Assembly (NCBI GenBank): GCA_039720395.1
Contig: CM077832.1
Span: forward strand, 14,140,966 to 14,204,965
DNA: 64,000 bases
Reading direction: 5' to 3'
Source: Liquidambar formosana
Lineage: Eukaryota; Streptophyta; Magnoliopsida; Saxifragales; Altingiaceae
Shown here: piece by piece, positions 23,416-34,882 of the stretch
Layout: every line of letters begins with the position of its first letter
Position numbering within the stretch: the first letter of the stretch is position 1
The notes under the pieces: generated by a model
What the model was told of the DNA's origin: nothing
The model's input: only the letters and a program-made list of their open reading frames with translations
The model's database searches: none
Made by a program: the position numbers and the translations under genes

Positions 23416-24831
23416 TTAAATAGTAACATATTCAGGATCCACCAAATTTATGGATTCAATGAGCTCTTTATCTATGTCTCCTTCCACATATGGTTTTAGT
23501 CTTTGGCCATTGACCTTAAACATAGAACCATCATGTGGATTTAAAATTTCAACAGCACCATGGGGAAAAACCTGGTTAACAACAAAAGGGCCGTCCCATC
23601 TAGATCTCAACTTACCAGGAAAGAAGCGCAACTTAGAGTTGAAAAGCCACACCTTTTGATTGGGTTCAAAGGACTTTCTGTTGATGTGTTTATCATGAAA
23701 AGCTTTAGTCCTATTCTTGTAAATCCTAGCATTCTCATACGCATCATTGCGTATCTCTTCCAATTCACTGATTTGAAGTTTTCGGTGTGAGCCCGCATCA
23801 GTTAAATCAAAGTTAAACTTCTTCACAGCCCAAAGTGCCATGTGTTCTAGCTCAACTAGTAAATGACAAGCTTTACCAAACACTAAACGGTACGGGGACA
23901 TACCTATGGGAGTTTTATAGGCAGTACGATACGCCCACAAAGCATCATTCAAGCGTAAGGACCAGTATTTTCTATCAGGTCTAACCGTTTTCTGAAGGAT
24001 GTTTTTGATTTCCCTGTTAGAAACTTCGACTTGTCCACTAGTTTGGGGATGATATGGGGTAGCAACTTTATGGGTAATGGAGTACTTGCGAACCAAAGCC
24101 TCAAAAGGCTGATTGTTAAAGTGTTTACCCCCATCACTAATTATAGCACGCGGAAAGCCAAAACGACAAAAGATATTGTCTTGAAGGAATTTGACCACAA
24201 CCTTGTGGTCATTTATTTTTGTGGCAATTGCTTCCACCCATTTTGACACATAATCTACCCCAACTAGAATGTACTCAAAGCCAAGAGAAAATGGAAATGG
24301 ACCCGTGAAATCAATACCCCACACATCAAAGATTTCCACCACCAGGATGGGATTCAGAGGCATCATGTCACGTTGGGAAATGGACCCCATTTGTTGACAT
24401 CTTTTATAGGCATGACAAAATGCATAGGCATCTTTGAATAAAGTAGGCCAATAAAACCCACTTTGCAAGACTTTAGCAGCAGTCTTCTTCCCACTGAAAT
24501 GCCCTCCACAGGCAAGGGAATGACAAAAGGTGAGGATACTATTGGTTTCATTTTCTGGGACACATTTTCGAATCACTTGATCTGGGCAATATTTGAACAG
24601 CTCTGGATCCTTCCACAGATAAAACTTAACTTGGGAAAAAAATCGATCTTTGTCTTGCTTAGACCAATGAGGTGGGATTTGACCAACTGCAAGATAATTT
24701 ACAATATGAGCAAACCATGGTAATTTAACATAAGAAACCTCAAATAATTGCTCATCTGGGAAAGAATCTGGTATTGGTAAGTTGGTACCAGAATGTTCAA
24801 CTAGAATCCGAGACAAATGATCTGCAACCAC
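23416..24831 (-). pseudogene. Athila-like integrase (end of pol)
   Basis: The frame (471 codons) follows the RNase H end VADHLSRI. It contains the HHCC zinc-binding region (HSLACGGHF...CHAYKRC), the catalytic core ([33 protein letters not shown] giving the D,D,E triad) and a C-terminal domain with [20 protein letters not shown]. It inserts element DNA into the host genome. It is uninterrupted itself, but the upstream pol frame has stops, so a functional polyprotein is not possible. Confidence 0.85.
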
Positions 24832-24873
24832 ATTTTCTGACCCTTTTTTATCCCAAATCTCTTAATTAAACTC

Positions 24874-25641
24874 TTATAGCAACAAGATCCATCTAATGAG
24901 GCGAGGTTTAGTGTCTTTTTTGGACAGTAAATACCGTAAAGCGGCATAATCAGAGAACACTACAACCTTGGATCCTAAGAGATAGGATCGAAATTTATCA
25001 AGGGCAAATACTACAGCTAGTAATTCTTTTTCTGTTGTGGTATAATTCAATTGAGCATTAGAAAGAGTTTTACTAGCGTAGTATAAGACATGGGGTTTTT
25101 TATTCACCTGTTGCCCCAAGACTGCACCAACTGCATAGTCGGATGCATCACACATAATTTCAAATGGGAGTGACCAGTTGAGTGGTTGAATGATAGGAGC
25201 AGTGGACAATAATGAGCGAAGTTTCTCAAAGGCTTCCAAGCAGGCATTATCAAAGATAAATGGTACATCCTTAACAAGAAGATTGCACAAGGGTCGAGAG
25301 ATTTTGCTAAAGTCTTTGATGAATCGACGATTGAATCCTGCATGACCAAGAAAAGATCGCACTTGCCTAACAGATGCTGGGGGAGGAAGGCTAGAGATGA
25401 GATCAACCTTGGCTTTATCTACTTCTATCCCCCTAGAAAACACAATATGTCCCAAAACAATTCCTTTTTGAACCATAAAATGACTCTTTTCCCAACTCAG
25501 AACAAGATTTGTCTCTATGCAACGTTTAAGAACATTAGAAAGATTTTGGAGACAATCATCAAAAGTGATCCCAAATACTGAGAAATCATCCATGAAAACT
25601 TCAAGAAATTTTTCCACCATGTCAGAGAAAATAGACAACAT
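24874..25641 (-). pseudogene. Athila-like reverse transcriptase/RNase H, partial
   Basis: The frame begins inside RT just before [10 protein letters not shown] (catalytic DD). It continues with [15 protein letters not shown] and [12 protein letters not shown], then RNase H ([30 protein letters not shown]). It is in the same frame as the integrase, separated from it by two TAA codons within about 10 codons (24874-24876 and just after). The fingers part of RT is missing because the element is truncated at about 25645. Confidence 0.85.
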
Positions 25642-25645
25642 AATT

Positions 25646-26577
25646 TGTTAAAAGTCGCCCCTCAATAGGGGTTATTGTTAATTTCCCCCCCTTTTTTTTA
25701 TCTGGTTTTTGGTATTAATATAAAGTGTTAAACCATCCCAAGGGAATCTGGAAAGGTTCTTATGCTGCCCAAGAAATGGAGTTGTTGAGGAGTGACCAAT
25801 ACCTAAACCAGTTCCTAATAATTGGTGCCTCAGCCCCTCAGCGGAAAGTTTCACTTAAAGCACCTCTGTACACACTATGATGCACTTGTTTAGTGGTCAG
25901 AATCTTCAAGGCCTATTATGGCTTCTATTGACTTGTTTCCGCATTGATCTTTTATGGGTTTTGTTGGCCTTTTGAGATATTAATAATTTCATGAAACCTA
26001 TAAAACATTTAAAGGATCTAAATAAGCTTATCATAACTTCTGCATTGGGTTAGCCTCACATTTTCTTGAATTTACTTGGCATGTATTGGTGGGAGCATTT
26101 GTGCTTTTCTGATAAAATTGCAAACTAGGTTTTGAATGATTGCTATGTTCGATAGTTTGGGCTTGGGTTGAACTCAGGCTTGGTCTACATGTGACCTTGG
26201 TTTATTTACCTATGGACTGAGCTCAACTTAGCATAGCCCTGTTAAATTCTGGCTTTATTTACGGTTTTTGCTTCTCTTACCATCTAAGTTATGGATGTTT
26301 TGTGCTTCTAAAAATTGAGATTGTATAGGATTATTTTCAATTATTGATGTCAAATGCAATGTGTTTGTTGTTAATTTATTCTTTTATATCTCACTGTAGT
26401 CCAATACTGATACATTTTTAAGGCTATTATACAATATGTGAATGGATAACTTTCCTTTAAATATTGTTTGAATGGATTTTAAGACATGAATATTTTTTAT
26501 GTTATTATTTGGATGTTTCTTTGAGACATAGAGGTGTGCATATTGGGACTTATTGATATATTTTAAGTGTAGGGATG
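25646..26577. other. Intergenic DNA without recognised features
   Basis: AT-rich and noncoding. A short inverted repeat GCCCCTCAATAGGGG lies next to the truncation point of the Athila-like element near 25655. Confidence 0.4.
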
Positions 26578-26745
26578 AAATTTTGTGGAATGGCATCATT
26601 GCTTCTTATGAAAACCACGGTTGTCATAAGAACTAACTTGATCTATTGCATGAAATGTTGGAAGATGGAATCTAGCCAAACTATGTTACCTTTCTTGCCA
26701 TTGTATCTGCTTGTGGCCACATGGGCAGATGGAGGACATGGTTTT
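26578..26745 (+). pseudogene. PPR-protein gene relic
   Basis: The plus strand reads WNGIIASYENHGCHKN, LDLLHEMLEDGI and PNYVTFLAIVSACGHMG, with one stop between the first two and another before PN. This is the consensus of a pentatricopeptide repeat (WNxIIxxYxxHG...ALxLFxxMxxxGxxPxxVTFxxxLSACxH). PPR proteins bind organellar RNA. Only about 55 codons are left. Confidence 0.75.
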
Positions 26746-26922
26746 TAATCATTTTTGTAACAATATATGGTAGTCATTACATTATTTTTGTAAAGTATTC
26801 TATATTGGTTTTCTACTTCTAAGTCTGAGTGATAATTGGTCAATGATAAAAAAAATAATAATAATAACGTGCATATTTTTTTTGGTAAAGCTTTATGTTA
26901 ATTACACAAGTGTAATTTGATA

Positions 26923-26924
<2 letters not shown>

Positions 26925-26989
<65 letters not shown>
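26925..26989. repeat. (TA)n microsatellite followed by T-run
   Basis: About 24 uninterrupted TA units, then about 17 T. Confidence 0.95.
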
Positions 26990-27519
26990 GTGGAGAGAAC
27001 GAGGAAAATTTATCACTCTCTGAATGGACAAATTGTTCTTTAGATGAATTTTAGTATGGTAGTGATATTATAAAACAATGATTTTGGAAATCCATAATTT
27101 CAAATCCTTCCTTCAAAATATTTTATCCAAATAGTGACTTTGTAAATATAGACCCCAAATCCAAATCCACATTCCCAAACACAGCCTTAGAGTTACTTAC
27201 ATAAGATTTCATTGTTCTAATAGGTGATCTATATGGGTTGTCTTAATTATACCATGACGTGCTATTATGAATAACTTGTTATATTCTTATGGAATTGCCA
27301 CAAAATGGGCATTCTATGATCCTATATGGGTTCAGTGTTTGTCTGAAAGGTTTTCTCGTTATTTAAAAAAAAAAAAGAAAAGAAAAGAATTGAACTCCTT
27401 TATCTTTTTTGGAGGGTTAATCCCCACTCTCTTTCTGAATTATGGAAATTAGGTGGTCCAGACACATGTAGTCTCCTCATCTCATGTATAAGACTCCTTA
27501 TAAAACCTCAAAACCCATA

Positions 27520-27785
27520 CAGATTAGGTAAGTCCAAAGCTTATGAGAACCATGAAACATTGTGTGGGTGGCCCCAAGGGATTTTGTAAGAGTCGAACTA
27601 ACGACTTCTGCTTCCTAAGGTGGGACTCTTTGCCAACTAAACTACCCCTTGAGGTCCTTTGGGGTTTCACATACACCAGGCAATTACAAGACATAAGTCC
27701 ATAGGAATGACTTTGAAGGGGAGTGGTGAGAGTTGAATCCAAAACCTTTTGCTTGATAGAAGGCCCTAAAACCAGTTGATTCAAT
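27520..27785 (-). mobile_element. tRNA-type SINE-like sequence, possibly dimeric
   Basis: On the minus strand AAGGGGTAGTTTAGTTGGCA resembles a tRNA-derived box A region (27636-27655). GTTAGTTCGACTC (27590-27602) resembles box B 35-45 bases further on. A second box-B-like GGATTCAACTCTC lies just upstream near 27730-27742, suggesting a partial tandem copy. No clear poly(A) or target duplication was seen. Confidence 0.45.
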
Positions 27786-28353
27786 GCTCAAAATTTATCC
27801 TTTATCTTTTCTTGAACGCCTTCTTTTGTGTCTCTTTTATAATTATAGCAACATTATCAAAAGTATTTGAAAATACACCAAAATAGTTAGTCTGTATGTC
27901 TTGTTCTTAAAAGATTAATTAATTCAAATTATTTTAGTCATTTAATTTAAACAAAATTTTTTCTTAAAATATTAATAAAAATCTTGTTAGCATTCAAACA
28001 ATGTCATTACTTGTTAGAATGGAATTAATCGTCAATATCATTCACTTAAGCTGATTTGTATAACATACTAGTATAGAATGTATTCAATAAGGCATATTAT
28101 CTAAATGATCTAAAAAACTTTTCTTAAAATGATGGGTCCTAATTCAGTATAAGAGTCATGGATGTGTGCATGATTAAGAAGGATGCATGATTATGGAAGC
28201 AAAGGATCTATATTACTCATTGAATCTTGCCACGCCATCATCAAAATATTAGGATCCATTATTTGTTACCACTTGGAGTTTGTTTGAGAATTTTGCAAAC
28301 TAAATGTTGGATCTACTCCTCAATTCTTTGTGAGTTTTAATTAAATTAACTCA

Positions 28354-28357
<4 letters not shown>

Positions 28358-28407
<50 letters not shown>

Positions 28408-28412
28408 GGGGG
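28358..28412. repeat. T-run followed directly by G-run
   Basis: About 29 T and then about 26 G. Length may be inaccurate in the assembly. Confidence 0.9.
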
Positions 28413-28428
28413 TGGGGGAATGTGGGGA

Positions 28429-28975
28429 ACCAAAAATGTGGTAAAATGGAATCTGGTCAACATCATCTTCAACCAACTATATTTTTATATTTTCCAAACA
28501 GCACCATCACTCCTTCCAACATTTTGGAATTGTCTCAATCCTCTTTTATATAAAGGAATTAAGGTTACAAAAAGGTTCCTCAATCTATTTGCTATCCAAA
28601 TGAAAGACCATTGAAAATAAACACAAACCTACTAACATTGCCAAGATAACAACTACACTAAAATTAATTAATGTTTTGTGCATTAGAACATGGGATTTTA
28701 GTTGATTTATTATTAGTAAATGTAACAAATATCAAGTAATATTTAAGTGTCAAACAAACAAACAAACAAAAATGTGGTAAAATGGAAATTGGTCAACTTC
28801 ATCTGACTAAATTTTTAGAATTTTCCAAACAGCATCTTCACTCCTTCCATCATTTTGGGAATCGTCTTAATCCTCTTTTATATAAAGGAATGAAGGTTAC
28901 AAAAAAGTTAATCATTTTATTTGCCATCCAAATGAAAGATGATTAAAGATCAACACAAACCCATCATTTTGGGAT
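28429..28975. repeat. Direct duplication of about 205 bp
   Basis: 28429-28636 and 28768-28975 share long matching stretches (AAAAATGTGGTAAAATGGAA, CCTCTTTTATATAAAGGAAT, CATCCAAATGAAAGA in the second copy) with scattered differences. They are about 130 bases apart. No gene inside. Confidence 0.75.
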
Positions 28976-30289
28976 TCTTGTTGGTTTATGATTAAAAATG
29001 CAAACAATACCAAGGAATATTATACCTCCTTCCCAAATATACATAGCCTTGGGGAATATTCACAAAAGGCATAATCTTATTGGCTTGTATCCTCTCTTAT
29101 CTTTTGTAGAAGAAACACTTATATGTTAAGTATGTAACTGTGATACAGTTAATGTGGAATCTGTGAACTTTGGAGAAAGCTACGTTTTCATTAACACAAA
29201 AAAGATAATTACAGGCATATTTATACAAAGCTAATCCCTAAAATTGCGAAAGACTAAACTTCCCTTGTAAAATAATGTATTCACAAAAAATACATCTTAC
29301 ACCGCCCCCTCAAACTCATGATGCGAGACTAAAGAGCATTAAGAGTTTGCTAAGTAAAGAATGAAAACGAGCAAACATATGAGTCTTGGTGAAGAAATCA
29401 TCAATTTTTGCAAAGAAGGAAACAAATGGCAACTCAATGGTGCCAAGTTAAAGATGCTGACGAACAAAATGACAATAAAACTCAATGTGCTTTGTACGTT
29501 TATGAAATACAGAGTTATATACTTATGTGTAATCTAAATAGCACTCTTGTTGTTGTTGGAAGAGATACATGTGCAGCGTATAGTTGACTCCAGCATATTC
29601 AAATTGAAGACATTCCTTTTGTATATTGTGAATAATCTTTGAGATTCTTTCAAATCCCCTGATTTTAAGGGATTGAGATTTGATCTAGCTGGTCTATCTT
29701 TAGGATAAAATCCCTTAATTATTGTACAAAAAAACTTATTGTAACATTATATATACCTTTACAAGTAATGAAAGATTTTAAGCTTTTCCCTTCTAAGCCA
29801 AACAACCTCTCAGTGAGATTTTCATTGAAAAATACATTTTTTACATCAGGCTGAAAAAACGGCCAACTACGTACTACAGCAGCATAAATAAGAGTGTGAA
29901 CAGTAGTTATTTTAGCAATAAGTGCAAATGTCTCCTTATAGTCAACCTTATATTCCTGTCAAAATGCTTTGGTAACAAGCCTAGTAGCATTCAAGAGAAC
30001 CATGAGAATTGGTCTTCACTTTATAGACCTATTTGCAACCAATAAGTCCTACAGGCAATGGAACCAACTCCCAAGTTCCAGTCTTATCAAGCGCAATTAA
30101 TTCATCATGCATTACATCAATCCAATGGAGATCAATATAAGCTTCTTTATAAGAATAAGGTTCAAAATAATAGTGAATAGATGAAAAAAAAAGTATGATA
30201 AAAAGAAGAAAATCTGGTTTTAGAGAAACGAAGTCTTACTAAAGGTGTACATAAACGCAAAGGGTACCGATGTCTAAAAAGGGGCATAT

Positions 30290-30742
30290 CTAAACAAGTA
30301 GAGCTAGAAACGTCAAAGTTGGTGCATATAGGCTGAAGGGGCCACATCTTCCTACGAGAGTAAACCAAGGGAAGTTTGAGGAGTTAGATTCAGAAGAAAC
30401 AATATCTAAAAAAGGAAGAGAAGTGACATCAAAATTATAAATGAATTCCTCACTAGACTCATCAACGGAAAATAAAATAATGTAAACCAAGTCATCTATA
30501 GATACAAATGCAACCTTAGAGGGAATGGTAAAGTAAGGAATATGTTTAAAAAAGATAACATAGTGAGACACATACAACTTTTTGGACATAGGATCATAAC
30601 ACCTATACCTTTTTTGATGATGGTCATACCCAAAAAATACACATAAAGCGAGCACTAAGCTTATTACAATCCCTTTTAGGAAGAAGAAAGAAACAAGTAG
30701 AACTAAAAACTCGTAATAGGGAATAATTAGTTGTCTAACCAA
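30290..30742 (-). pseudogene. Copia integrase C-terminal/linker remnant
   Basis: The reading CVFFGYDHHQKRYRCYDP and KKLYVSHYVIFFKHIPYFTI matches the conserved copia block CVFLGY...KGYRCYDP...YVSRHVxFxExxPF. Up to there it is readable; downstream it is degenerate. Confidence 0.75.
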
Positions 30743-30873
30743 ACAACGTTTTATAAGGAGAAATCCTAGAAAGAAGAGGTGTGGTCATGCAATTAAGAAG
30801 ATAAACAACAATGAGAATAGCTTCACCACAGAAAACAGAAGGAATGGAAGAGGAAAGAAGAAGGGATGCCTAT

Positions 30874-31272
30874 TGTCATGGATCTCTGTCCTACATCGGA
30901 TAAGCACTGGGGAAATCTTGGGCATATAAGTGGGGAGGGCAACTCTACCTAATGGGCTAGCCTTTTGGGTTGGAGACCCGACCTGTGACAAGTGGTATCA
31001 GAGCCAACCCGGTCCCTTATCCGATGTCATGCCAAGCGCTTGGGCCCACGGGGTACCGAGGGCGTATGTGACTCGCGAGGGGTACGGGGTGTGGACAGGT
31101 AGGCAAGGTGGGCCCAACCACGACGAGGGCGTCGTGCGGGTTGGGTGGGGGAGAATGTCATGGATCTCTATCCCACATCGGATAAGCACTGGGGGAATCT
31201 TGGGCATATAAGTGGGGAGGGCAACTCCACCTAATGGGCTAGCCTTTTGGGTTGGAGACCCGACCCGTGACA
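30874..31272 (+). mobile_element. Second complete TRIM, 399 bp, inside copia integrase
   Basis: The two LTRs of 117 bp (30874-30990 and 31156-31272) begin TGTCATGGATCTCT and end GTGACA. A primer-binding site TGGTATCAGAGC lies at 30993-31004 and a purine tract GGGTGGGGGAGAA at 31143-31155. CTAT flanks both sides (30870-30873, 31273-31276). The LTRs differ at about 5 of 117 positions by eye, so it is much younger than the TRIM at 9498 and belongs to a different family. The copia integrase frame resumes across it. Confidence 0.9.
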
Positions 31273-31764
31273 CTATGTTTCCTTTTAGCAATACCTTTTT
31301 GTTCAAGAGTGCCCGAACAATAAAACTGATATATACTACCCAAGACATTCAAGAAATCTTTAAACTCTGTCAAAATACTTTTTCTTGAGATGTTATTGCA
31401 CAAACATTGGTAACCTTTGTAGCTACCATAATTTATAGAGCATCTAATATATGCCAGAAAGAAGCCAAGGAAACATATTTCCTTGTCAAAAAGGTTTTCC
31501 CCTAAGTCTTTTTCATTATAATTTAATCCAAAATCTTAATATTAGAAACAAATGTCCAACCTCATAACAAGGACAAGAAAAAACTATTCCCAAATCCAAA
31601 ACTAAATAACATGCAATAACAATCCATTTACAAATCCAAAATTATAACAAGACCAACCAACATGGAAAAATGCCATTGGAATGTTCAAAACAGAATATGG
31701 CAGTTATCATATGTCCAAGTTCTAAAGGTCACAGAACATCGTCAACAAAATCTGTCTAGCCCTA

Positions 31765-32070
31765 TTAAAGAAGCACTACCACTAGCTCTTGAAGTTGCCT
31801 AACCTCTTTTAGCAAAATTTCAACTTCGCTTTCAAACAGTGTTATCCTCTTTCTGAGTTTTACAATGTTCGCATTCTTTCTCAACAATTCTTCTTGAGTT
31901 TGATCATAATCTGATTGCAAAGAAAAACATTGAACCTCAAAATTATTGTTTCACTTCCTAAGAGTTTCATTCTCCTTGGTTAATACTTCAACTATCATGT
32001 GGTTATTTTCTACATATTCATATTGTAGTGAAAAACATTGAACCTCCAAAGTAGTAATCTTTCATATTTT
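31765..32070 (-). pseudogene. Unknown coiled-coil coding remnant
   Basis: The minus-strand frame reads EVQCFSLQYEYVENN, a helical stretch, one TGA, then FEVQCFSLQSDYDQTQ and a leucine heptad region (RITLFESEVEILLKEV) to a TAA at 31765-31767. The repeated phrase VQCFSLQ shows an internal duplication. I do not recognise the family; it may belong to a transposon protein. Confidence 0.35.
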
Positions 32071-32691
32071 TCACATTCTTAACATAAGCATGTGAAATAG
32101 CTTATCGAAGAACCTAGGAAGAATTAGTTTCACTTCATAGCAAAACTGCTCATATATCAACAAACTGCCGTGATTAGCTAGGTTCTGCACAAAACATAGG
32201 AAATCGTAAACATTATTCGAATAAGGAATGTCTCTATATATACCAGAAGGTTAATTCAGGTAATACGGACAATCCAAGACTGTGAGGTTCATACTTCGGA
32301 TAGCACGTGATTTCCAAGGTCAAGTCAAGAGACTCGGTGAGAATGCAAGCATCAATTGACCTAAATCTATATCAAATCTATCATTCCTACCCGTTTTGAT
32401 AGTATTCCTTACAAAATTAACTTTCTGTTCATGATTCATAAACAGTGTTGAATCCTGCATATACTCCAGTTGAGAGAATGGTAAAAAAACAATGTGCTTA
32501 TACTATTTTGTTGAGTAGTTAAGGCATGTGACTGAACCCATTATTCCAGAGTTGAATCAAAAGGATGGCATATGACCCATGTATCCTAGTAGCTTTTGCT
32601 AAATCACCTTTTGGAGTAAATAACTTTTTCTAAAAAGGCAGTTTGAGTGGCTCACCAAGCGCTTAAAACGTAATGAAAATGAATTTTACCC

Positions 32692-33180
32692 TTAAGAATG
32701 CCTTTTGAGGCCTTCCAAATGATGCACCAAACACCATTGAGTCTCCATTTCTAGCTCATTCTCTATTACCAGCTCATTCTCCCCTACACCAACCATTGGA
32801 ACATTCTCCCTTGCACCAACTACCAACTTATTCTCCCCTACACCAGTTGCCGGTTCATGCTCTCCTGCACTAGCTGTTGACTCATTTTCTACTGTGAGTA
32901 GCTTAGTCTCTACTGCAGGCTCAGTTTGCCCAACACCATTGAGTTGACTCTCTGCCAACTTAGTAGCAACAACCTCTTTTGCCTCATGTCCAAAAATTAC
33001 ACTCGTGGCCCCATTGGTATACAGTGCATTATACTCGTCTTTCAAAACAAAAAGTGAACCAGTATTGAAGTTATAGCCAGATGCATTCGCAGCCTCAGTG
33101 TTAGTAAATCATTTCTTGCACTTAAAAGGACTAATCACTCGCTTTGTTATGCCACATTGTGGCCCATAATGTGAAGATAC
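32692..33180 (-). pseudogene. Unknown repetitive acidic coding remnant
   Basis: The minus strand from 33045 is open for 117 codons and contains degenerate repeats around GVGENELV. Upstream, after a possible acceptor near 33195, it reads LYKVSSHYGPQCGITKRVI, then a stop, then a frame continuing into the ORF. It could be a decayed gene with the coiled-coil piece at 31765-32070 as its C-terminus. Family not recognised. Confidence 0.3.
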
Positions 33181-33423
33181 TTTGTAGAGGTAACCTACAA
33201 AAGGAAAATTAAGTCGTCAAATAGGATAATTAAAATGATTTTCCACTGCCAAAACTTGAACCTGGGTCTCCAAGAAAAGAGTTATTTCACAATTCAAGGA
33301 GAATTGCTTCAGCGGATAGTTAATTTATGTTAAAAAATTAATTTTTATTATTATTTATATTTGTATGTGAATTGTTAAAAATACAATTCAAGCTCTGGTA
33401 GGAGATGAAGGTATATGAACTAT

Positions 33424-34876
33424 GAGGGTAGTAGTCTAGTGGTACTTGGCTTACTCCCAAGTGGTTTGGTGGGTGGTAGGTCCTGAGGTTGAAGCTTGAG
33501 ATTATTGCCATGCCGCCGGCAAGATGTCTACTAGTGTAACAACCCAAAAAACACGTTCAAATCTATAAGCTCCGTAAGAAATAAAACTCTTTAAAAAATG
33601 AATTTTCTTTGAAATTACAAAATATCGTACAACTGTGGAAGGCAGTAGCTAATACCAAAAAGAAAAAGAAAAAAATCATCCATATACATTACTCAACTCA
33701 CTAAATAATATTTACATCAAGAACAACTAAAATAAATCAACCCAATAAGCTCTCCAATTCTTGACCCCAATTCTAATACATGCCTCCAACGATGATACGT
33801 GGAAAATGTTGGGGTTAATGACAACTGCCCAGTAAGAAATCTAATTCTTATACAATAAATAATGCTTCAAATAGCACATGCAATACCCGTATTTGTATAT
33901 AAAAATAATAGATAAACAAAATAATATGAACTCCAAATCATACAACTCAAATGTCAATTCATGATCAATAATAGTTTAATCTCCTAATATTTAGGCCATC
34001 AATAAAATCAACAATCATAATTTATGCCATTAAATAATACCATTTATCACCTTGCATAAATCAAATCTCAATGTGTTTATCAAAATAATCATTATTCATT
34101 GTATAAGAATTAAACCCCCTACCTCTTAAAATTCATGTATTCAAATTTTCCATGAACTTATACAAAAATTGACAAAATTCTCTTCACAAATTTATCTTCC
34201 CTCTCAATTCTCTCTCTCGGCTTTCTCTTTCACCAAAAGAAACTATCATATAAGTGTGTAACTATCCCTCACATTCACGTTCAATATATATATATATATA
34301 TGTATGATAGTCTTACACGTGGTAGCATGCATAAAATATCAATATTATATAACTTATAATAATATAATGTAATATAATACATGAACATGAAGCTTCAAGA
34401 ATAATCCTCCACCGAATGTAATATGTATTGGAAGCATGTAGAACTAAATGGAAACTTGTGGAAACTAGTGGAAATAATTAGAGCCTTCAAGTTTTGGAAA
34501 TTATAGTTTGAGTTGAAATTTAGTAAGAATTTAATAAATATCCAATGAGCTAAAAAAATTATAAAATTATCCAATTCTTTATCAAACCCCTTTTTTTTTT
34601 TTTTTTTTTTGGCCCCTAATAAAATTCGACCCTAACATATGCCAAATTAACATATAATAATCATCCAAAATGTTACAACTAGTGTCTTAGGTGGGGCTAG
34701 ATCAGGCTATGGCTCAACTGGCTTGAGGGAGGGTGCGTATGGTTCTTTGCTTTGCAACCCATCTACACCCCTCCTATCATTGGTTCCTAGCAGGTAGAAT
34801 GTTATTATGGTAGGAAAACTACTCTGGTCGCCTCATCCTACCCTTTTCATGCAGCCTAAAAAAAAAAAAAAAAAAA
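33424..34876 (+). mobile_element. SINE split by a solo LTR
   Basis: The SINE head at 33424-33534 has a box-A-like TAGTCTAGTGGTA and a box-B-like AGGTTGAAGCTTG. The body continues after the LTR at 34683 and ends in a poly(A) at 34858-34876. Removing the LTR and one ACTAG copy gives a continuous element of about 305 bp. Confidence 0.55.
33535..34677 (+). mobile_element. Solo LTR (family 1, copy 2), 1,143 bp
   Basis: It starts TGTAACAACCC, ends AAAATGTTACA and is flanked by ACTAG at 33530-33534 and 34678-34682. Its first ~300 bases are homologous to the minus strand of the solo LTR at 6831-7767. It contains a short (TA)n near 34285-34300 and a T-run near 34592-34611. Confidence 0.85.
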
Positions 34877-34882
34877 GAGAGA

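Larger units (their letters stand above)
19289..25645 (-). mobile_element. Athila-like Ty3/gypsy retrotransposon, 5'-truncated
   Basis: Read on the minus strand, the element runs from a partial RT/RNase H (24874-25641) through integrase (23416-24831), a non-pol region with an ORF on the opposite strand (22079-22642), a polypurine tract (complement of CCCCCC at 20666-20671) and a 3' LTR (19289-20661). The left half of RT, protease, gag and the 5' LTR are absent to the right of 25645. Motif style ([32 protein letters not shown]) is that of the Athila lineage. Stops in pol show it is defective. Confidence 0.8.
29133..31440 (-). mobile_element. Decayed Ty1/copia element with one LTR
   Basis: A 169-bp LTR (29133-29301, TGTAACTGTG...CATCTTACA) is followed on its right by the complement of the polypurine tract (CCGCCCCCTC). 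The minus strand then reads RNase H remnants (about 29330-29560), RT remnants (about 29850-30010: VDYKETFALIAKITTVHTL), integrase C-terminal sequence (30290-30742) and earlier integrase near 31280-31350. The order matches copia pol. Frames are broken and parts of RT are missing. A TRIM interrupts it at 30874-31272. Confidence 0.75.

Noticed and set aside
27590..27655. tRNA gene on the minus strand
   Set aside because: Box A/B-like words are present but no cloverleaf can be drawn (no acceptor stem); it fits a SINE head better.
30930..31348. ORFs of 93 and 116 codons on both strands
   Set aside because: They fall in the GC-rich TRIM, which is noncoding; the LTR repeat explains them.
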